Below, piece after piece: positions 6,282 through 9,644 of a stretch of 9,644 nucleotides of DNA. The translations under genes and the position numbers were made by a program. The notes below the pieces were generated by a model. That model was not told the origin of the DNA, made no database searches, and was given only the letters and a program-made list of their open reading frames with translations. Within the stretch, counting starts at the first letter, position 1; each line of letters starts with the position of its first letter. Origin of the DNA: Omnitrophica bacterium RIFCSPLOWO2_01_FULL_45_10 (GTDB taxonomy: Bacteria; Omnitrophota; Gorgyraeia; 2-01-FULL-45-10); assembly GCA_001804165.1 (NCBI GenBank), contig MHFL01000025.1:1-9644 (forward strand), in the 5' to 3' direction.

Positions 6282-6309
6282 ATTATACCTAAAATCCGCT
6301 ATATTGCAA
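6282..6309 (-). promoter_or_regulatory. sigma70-type promoter for the azoreductase-HAD unit
   Basis: On the minus strand TTGCAA (6304-6309, four of six matches to TTGACA), a 16-base spacer and a perfect TATAAT (6282-6287). Initiation is expected near 6275, leaving a leader of about 30 bases that includes AAGGAG 8 bases before ATG 6243. There is no obvious operator-like inverted repeat around it. Confidence 0.6.
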
Positions 6310-6406
6310 TGCCCCAAGTCCACTTTTTACTGATTTTTTTCTACATCCTGAAGCCGGTAGGAACAAGCGATGATAAAGAAGAAGCGGATTAATTCTATAC
6401 GCCTTT

Positions 6407-6784
6407 TCATGTAAGCCGACTGGAAACTTCTTCTGGAATGGGCCTTGGCTTAAATGTCCTATCGACTGATACCAATACTGTCTTCGCTGATGCGATCGTG
6501 CGGCCAGCTTCGTTCTTTATATCCTGGACAAACTCTAATCTCACGCCTGATGTTCGACTGACCTGTGTGGATATATCAAGCGTATCCGCGTAAAAGGCGG
6601 GCGATTTATAATCTATCTCCTGACGGGATACGACAAACAATATATCTTTTTTTGCGAGTTCCTTGAGCACGATTCCCTTACTCTCAAAATATTCTGTCCG
6701 CGCCTCCTCTAAAAATTCAAGATACCTGGCGTAATAGACTACTCCGCCTGCGTCTGTGTGATGATAATAAACCTTTACCTTCAT
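6407..6784 (-). CDS. ybgC: YbgC/FadM-type acyl-CoA thioesterase (hotdog fold)
   Basis: Predicted cytosolic thioesterase of the 4-hydroxybenzoyl-CoA thioesterase-like hotdog group. The 125-residue product starts MKVKVYYHHTDAGGVVYYARYLEFLEEARTEYF; the TDAGGVVYYARY block holds the catalytic aspartate (D11) at the start of the central helix, and DILFVVSRQEIDYKSPAFYADTLDI follows as the second conserved strand pair. YbgC in proteobacteria usually sits with tol-pal; here it does not, so the symbol follows the protein family and not context. A TTG at 6820 in the same frame would add 12 residues, but it lies inside the -35 element and the extra residues are not family sequence. No ribosome-binding site precedes the ATG; instead a consensus promoter abuts it. 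The acyl substrate is unknown. Confidence 0.9.
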   Translation of the reverse strand: MKVKVYYHHTDAGGVVYYARYLEFLEEARTEYFESKGIVLKELAKKDILFVVSRQEIDYKSPAFYADTLDISTQVSRTSGVRLEFVQDIKNEAGRTIASAKTVLVSVDRTFKPRPIPEEVSSRLT

Positions 6785-6820
6785 ATGGCTTATTATAGCG
6801 GCAAGGGCATCTATATTCAA
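6785..6820 (-). promoter_or_regulatory. consensus promoter abutting the thioesterase start (leaderless mRNA predicted)
   Basis: On the minus strand TTGAAT (6815-6820), an exact 17-base spacer, a perfect TATAAT (6792-6797), then AAGCCAT and the ATG at 6784. With usual spacing, transcription would begin at or within one base of the A of ATG. The lack of any Shine-Dalgarno sequence there agrees with a leaderless message. Confidence 0.6.
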
Positions 6821-6888
6821 TATTTTTTATCGGACGTAAAATTGGCGTGCCTCGTCTATTCTCTGCTTTCAACCACAAAACCGGGTTA

Positions 6889-8667
6889 TTATCTAATTCT
6901 GAACCTGGAAATAAGGTTCATCTTATCAAGTCGTCTTAAGGCTTCTATGATGTACTTTTTATTTTTTTGTTGCTTGTATTGGATAAGGGCCCTTTGCATC
7001 TTCCTTTCCCTTAAACCAGTCGCAACGTAAATATCTTTTCCGGTAAACGGATCTTTTTTTGTATGGTACATGCATCCTGAAACGGTCATCGGCAAGGGGA
7101 GAAAATCCTGTATCTGTTCAGGATATATATGCTTCCTCATAAGCTCTAGTGACAGATTTAAGGCGCTGTCCAAAGTGGCGCCCGGATGAGCGCTTATAAA
7201 ATAATTCACAAGATATTGCTTTTTGTTTATTACTTTATTTATATCATTGAACCTCCGGATAAACGTCTCGTAGATTTCAAAAGACGGTTTATTCATTAAT
7301 TTTAAAACCGGCCCTTCACTATGCTCCGGCGCGACCTTCAATTGTCCGCTTATATGATTAGCGCATAACTCTTTTAAATATTCTCCCCCTTGATTCTCAA
7401 CTAACAGGTCATATCTTACCCCGCTTCCTATAAACAGATGCTTCACGTTAGGTGTCCGAGTTACGGCCCCCCACATCTTCAATGTTTCATCGTGTCCTAA
7501 TTTTAATTCTTTACATTTGGCGGGGATAAGGCATTTCTTATCTTTGCAGGCGCCTTTGGCACCCCAAAATTTACACTGTGCTTTGTACATATTCGCCGTT
7601 GGGCCGCCTATATCGGTTATGGTCCCCCTGAAATCATCGCGCTCTGCAAGGGCCCTGGCTTCTTTCAAAATAGATTCTTGACTTCGGCTTTGAATGAGCC
7701 TTCCCTGATGCATATACAATGAACAAAAACTGCATTCCCCGGGGCAACCGCGATGGGATATTATGGAAAATCTCACGGTCTCAAAACCCGGGACGCCTCC
7801 ATCTTTATCATATGCAGGGTGCCACGCCCTCGCATAGTTTAAAAGATAGATCTTATCCATCTCTTCCGTCGTTAATGGAAGCGCCGGCGGAAACTGGATG
7901 ACAAACCGGTCCGCGTGTTTTTGAACAATAATCTTTCCCCTGAGGGGATCGAATTCCGAATACAGGATCCTGAACGCCTCATTGAATTTATCTTTATTAT
8001 CACTAACCTGTTCAAAAGGCGGTATCTCTATAAAATCTCCCAAGGCATTTACTTTATTCCTTACGATAACGGTCCCTTTTATATTATCCAACGTCCGTAT
8101 ATTGTGCCCGCGCTTCAGGCGCTCGGCTATTTCCAATACCTGTTTTTCTCCCATGCCATAGACAAGGATATCCGCTTTTGCGTCCAACAGGATCGAGCGC
8201 CTCACCTTGTCGGACCAATAGTCATAATGCGCGAGCCGTCTCAGGCTCGCTTCCACTCCTCCGAGCACTACCGGTATATCAGGAAAAGCCGCTCTTATTC
8301 TGTTTGTATACACTATGCTTGCCCTGTCGGGCCTCAGATTAGGCCTGCCGCCTGCCGAATAATCGTCATTTCGACGGTGATTTTTATTGGCCGTATAATT
8401 CGCCACCATAGAATCGAGATTGCCTGCGGTAACTCCAAAAAATAATTTTGGCTTTCCCAACCTTCGGAAATCTTCCGGCCGTTGACAGTCGGGTTGCGGG
8501 ATGATCCCCACCCTAAAGCCGGCATTTTCCAGCACCCGTCCTATTACGGCGGCGCCGTAAGAGGGATGGTCCACATACGCGTCTCCGGTAACAATGATGA
8601 CGTCCAGCTCCTTCCAGCCTCGCTCATCCATATCTTTCTTATTAATTGGCAGAAATACTTTACTCAT
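6889..8667 (-). CDS. ygiQ: YgiQ-family radical SAM protein
   Basis: Radical S-adenosylmethionine protein of the UPF0313/YgiQ family; its reaction is not established to my knowledge. The 592 residues are full length for the shorter members. The N-terminal domain has the hallmark FLPINKKDMDERGWKELDVIIVTGDAYVDHPSYG (residues 5-38), then GGRPN (106-110), the GGVEASLRRLAHYDYW block (136-151) and LVYGMGEK. The radical SAM core has SHRGCPGECSFCSLYMHQGR with the 4Fe-4S ligands C308, C312 and C315 in CX3CX2C spacing, and later the VAPEHSEG and FLPLPMTVSGCMYHT segments. Four extra cysteines in the AQCKFWGAKGACKDKKCLIPAKC stretch (around 365-390) are typical of the family. The ATG at 8667 keeps the conserved N-terminus but lacks a ribosome-binding site. 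It follows der by 31 bases, so co-transcription is likely. Confidence 0.95.
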   Translation of the reverse strand: MSKVFLPINKKDMDERGWKELDVIIVTGDAYVDHPSYGAAVIGRVLENAGFRVGIIPQPDCQRPEDFRRLGKPKLFFGVTAGNLDSMVANYTANKNHRRNDDYSAGGRPNLRPDRASIVYTNRIRAAFPDIPVVLGGVEASLRRLAHYDYWSDKVRRSILLDAKADILVYGMGEKQVLEIAERLKRGHNIRTLDNIKGTVIVRNKVNALGDFIEIPPFEQVSDNKDKFNEAFRILYSEFDPLRGKIIVQKHADRFVIQFPPALPLTTEEMDKIYLLNYARAWHPAYDKDGGVPGFETVRFSIISHRGCPGECSFCSLYMHQGRLIQSRSQESILKEARALAERDDFRGTITDIGGPTANMYKAQCKFWGAKGACKDKKCLIPAKCKELKLGHDETLKMWGAVTRTPNVKHLFIGSGVRYDLLVENQGGEYLKELCANHISGQLKVAPEHSEGPVLKLMNKPSFEIYETFIRRFNDINKVINKKQYLVNYFISAHPGATLDSALNLSLELMRKHIYPEQIQDFLPLPMTVSGCMYHTKKDPFTGKDIYVATGLRERKMQRALIQYKQQKNKKYIIEALRRLDKMNLISRFRIR

Positions 8668-8698
8668 ATTCTATAAGATAGTAAACGCCATTTAAGGC

Positions 8699-9644
8699 CT
8701 ATTTTTCAAAACGTATTCTTATGGGTACCCCTTCAAAATCGTAACTTTTCCTGAAGAAGTTTTCTACGAATCTCTTTAAATTTTCACTTAAGTCATTTGT
8801 GTTCTTGACGCCTAAAATAAATTCGGGCGGCATAACACCTTTCTGTATCAGGAATTTAAACCTTATCCTCTTATTGCTTATCTCGGCGGCATTGTTCAAT
8901 GATTTGAGGATAGCCGCAAGTTTATCCGGCTGAATGATAGTTTTAGATTTCTCGTATACTGACCATATAACATCAAGACTGTCCATGACATTCCTTCCCG
9001 TCTTACAAGATATAAATATAACCGGGAGATTTTTTACAATGTTCATATTCATTATGAGCCTGTCTCTATATTTCGACATCTCAACCCCTTTTACGAGGTC
9101 CCACTTATTCACCGCCAGAACAAGCGCCTTGCCTTCCTCAAGACACAGCTCTATGATTCGCACACTGTCTTTCGTCAATCCTTCGCAGCCATCGATAAGG
9201 ACTATCGCTACGTCGCACCGCTTTATAGTTTCCTTCGAACGGACGCTTCCGTAGAAGTCCGACGCCTCGTTTATCTTCGCGTTATGCCTTATGCCTGCGG
9301 TATCAATGAGCGCGTAGTCCCTGTCTTTATACTTGAAATCGGTATCAATGGAATCCCTTGTGGTGCCGGCGGTAGGATGGACGATGACCCTCTCCTCACT
9401 GAGTATGGAATTCAGATATGAAGATTTACCGACATTCGGACGCCCAACGATAGCGACATGAACGGATTTGGTGTTGTCTCGAGCATTAGTTTTTTCTATG
9501 CCCTTTGCCAGGTCATTACACAATTTCTCGATGCCCCTGTCGTGCATCGCCGAGACGGCATAAGGCTCACCGAGTCCAAGTTCAAAAAATTCCATCGCCT
9601 TGCCCGTATCGGATTCGCTATCTACCTTATTAACTACAAGATAC
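8699..9644 (-). CDS. der: ribosome assembly GTPase Der (EngA), C-terminal part, cut by the window edge
   Basis: Double-GTPase needed for 50S subunit maturation. The frame stays open to the right edge: 16 codons upstream of the ATG at 9595 read YLVVNKVDSESDTGKA, which is the G4 motif NKVD of the first GTPase domain, so that ATG is internal and about 120 residues of the N-terminus lie outside. Visible next are the G5 of domain one (AVSAMHDRG), then the whole second GTPase domain: GRPNVGKSS (P-loop), AGTTRDSI (G2), DTAGI (G3), NKWD (G4) and SCKTG (G5). The end is the KH-like domain, closing with the typical FEGVPIRIRFEK. About 314 of some 435-440 residues are present. Gene ends 31 bases before ygiQ. 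Confidence 0.97.
   Translation of the reverse strand, partial: YLVVNKVDSESDTGKAMEFFELGLGEPYAVSAMHDRGIEKLCNDLAKGIEKTNARDNTKSVHVAIVGRPNVGKSSYLNSILSEERVIVHPTAGTTRDSIDTDFKYKDRDYALIDTAGIRHNAKINEASDFYGSVRSKETIKRCDVAIVLIDGCEGLTKDSVRIIELCLEEGKALVLAVNKWDLVKGVEMSKYRDRLIMNMNIVKNLPVIFISCKTGRNVMDSLDVIWSVYEKSKTIIQPDKLAAILKSLNNAAEISNKRIRFKFLIQKGVMPPEFILGVKNTNDLSENLKRFVENFFRKSYDFEGVPIRIRFEK

Noticed and set aside
6310..6406. A terminator or small gene after the thioesterase gene
   Set aside because: Only a 4-bp TCCT/AGGA pairing is present, the homopolymer run is A on the transcribed strand, and no open frame with a start site is visible.
6785..6820. Longer thioesterase form starting at TTG 6820
   Set aside because: The codon is the TTG of the predicted -35 element, no ribosome-binding site precedes it, and the family N-terminus begins at M 6784.
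7915..8445. A 176-codon plus-strand open frame opposite ygiQ
   Set aside because: It is antisense to the conserved YgiQ N-terminal half and has no recognisable motif.

Overview
This is a bacterial chromosomal segment of moderate GC. All ten genes lie on the minus strand, so transcription runs from the right edge to the left edge. The content is mainly core information processing (GTPase Der, CCA enzyme, RbfA, NrnA, TruB, S15), plus flavin synthesis, a flavin reductase, an HAD phosphatase, a YbgC-type thioesterase and a YgiQ-type radical SAM protein. There are no mobile elements, phage genes, tRNA or rRNA genes, or CRISPR arrays. The organism cannot be named with confidence. The rbfA-nrnA-truB-ribF-rpsO order is the one familiar from Firmicutes and many uncultured phyla. 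The protein flavour and the gene combination would suit a candidate phylum such as Omnitrophota, or a deltaproteobacterial-grade lineage, but that is only an inference.

Layout in the direction of transcription (right to left). (1) The 3' part of der, cut by the window edge, is followed after 31 bases by ygiQ. (2) A ybgC-type thioesterase has what looks like its own consensus promoter directly against its ATG, which predicts a leaderless mRNA. (3) A two-gene unit, an AzoR-type flavin reductase and an HAD phosphatase, overlaps by ATGA. It is preceded by a good sigma70-type promoter and followed by a 32-bp perfect palindrome with a T-rich tail, a probable terminator. (4) A tight cluster cca-rbfA-nrnA-truB-ribF-rpsO serves ribosome and tRNA maturation. 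Its junctions are 16 bases (cca/rbfA), an 8-base overlap (rbfA/nrnA), a TAATG overlap (nrnA/truB) and an ATGA overlap (truB/ribF). There is then a 93-base gap before rpsO that holds a likely promoter. A GGAG at the extreme left edge suggests that another gene, classically pnp, starts just outside.

Three starts are best placed inside the longest open frames. S15 starts at a TTG (309) that gives the canonical 89 residues behind a GAGGTG ribosome site. RbfA starts at ATG 3344 behind GGAGG. The thioesterase starts at ATG 6784.

I see no new biological system here. The points most worth a second look are the predicted leaderless thioesterase transcript, the 32-bp palindrome, a CCA-type enzyme sitting where infB usually precedes rbfA and carrying a DDPTR variant of the nucleotide-selection motif, and a TruB that ends before the usual C-terminal PUA-like domain.
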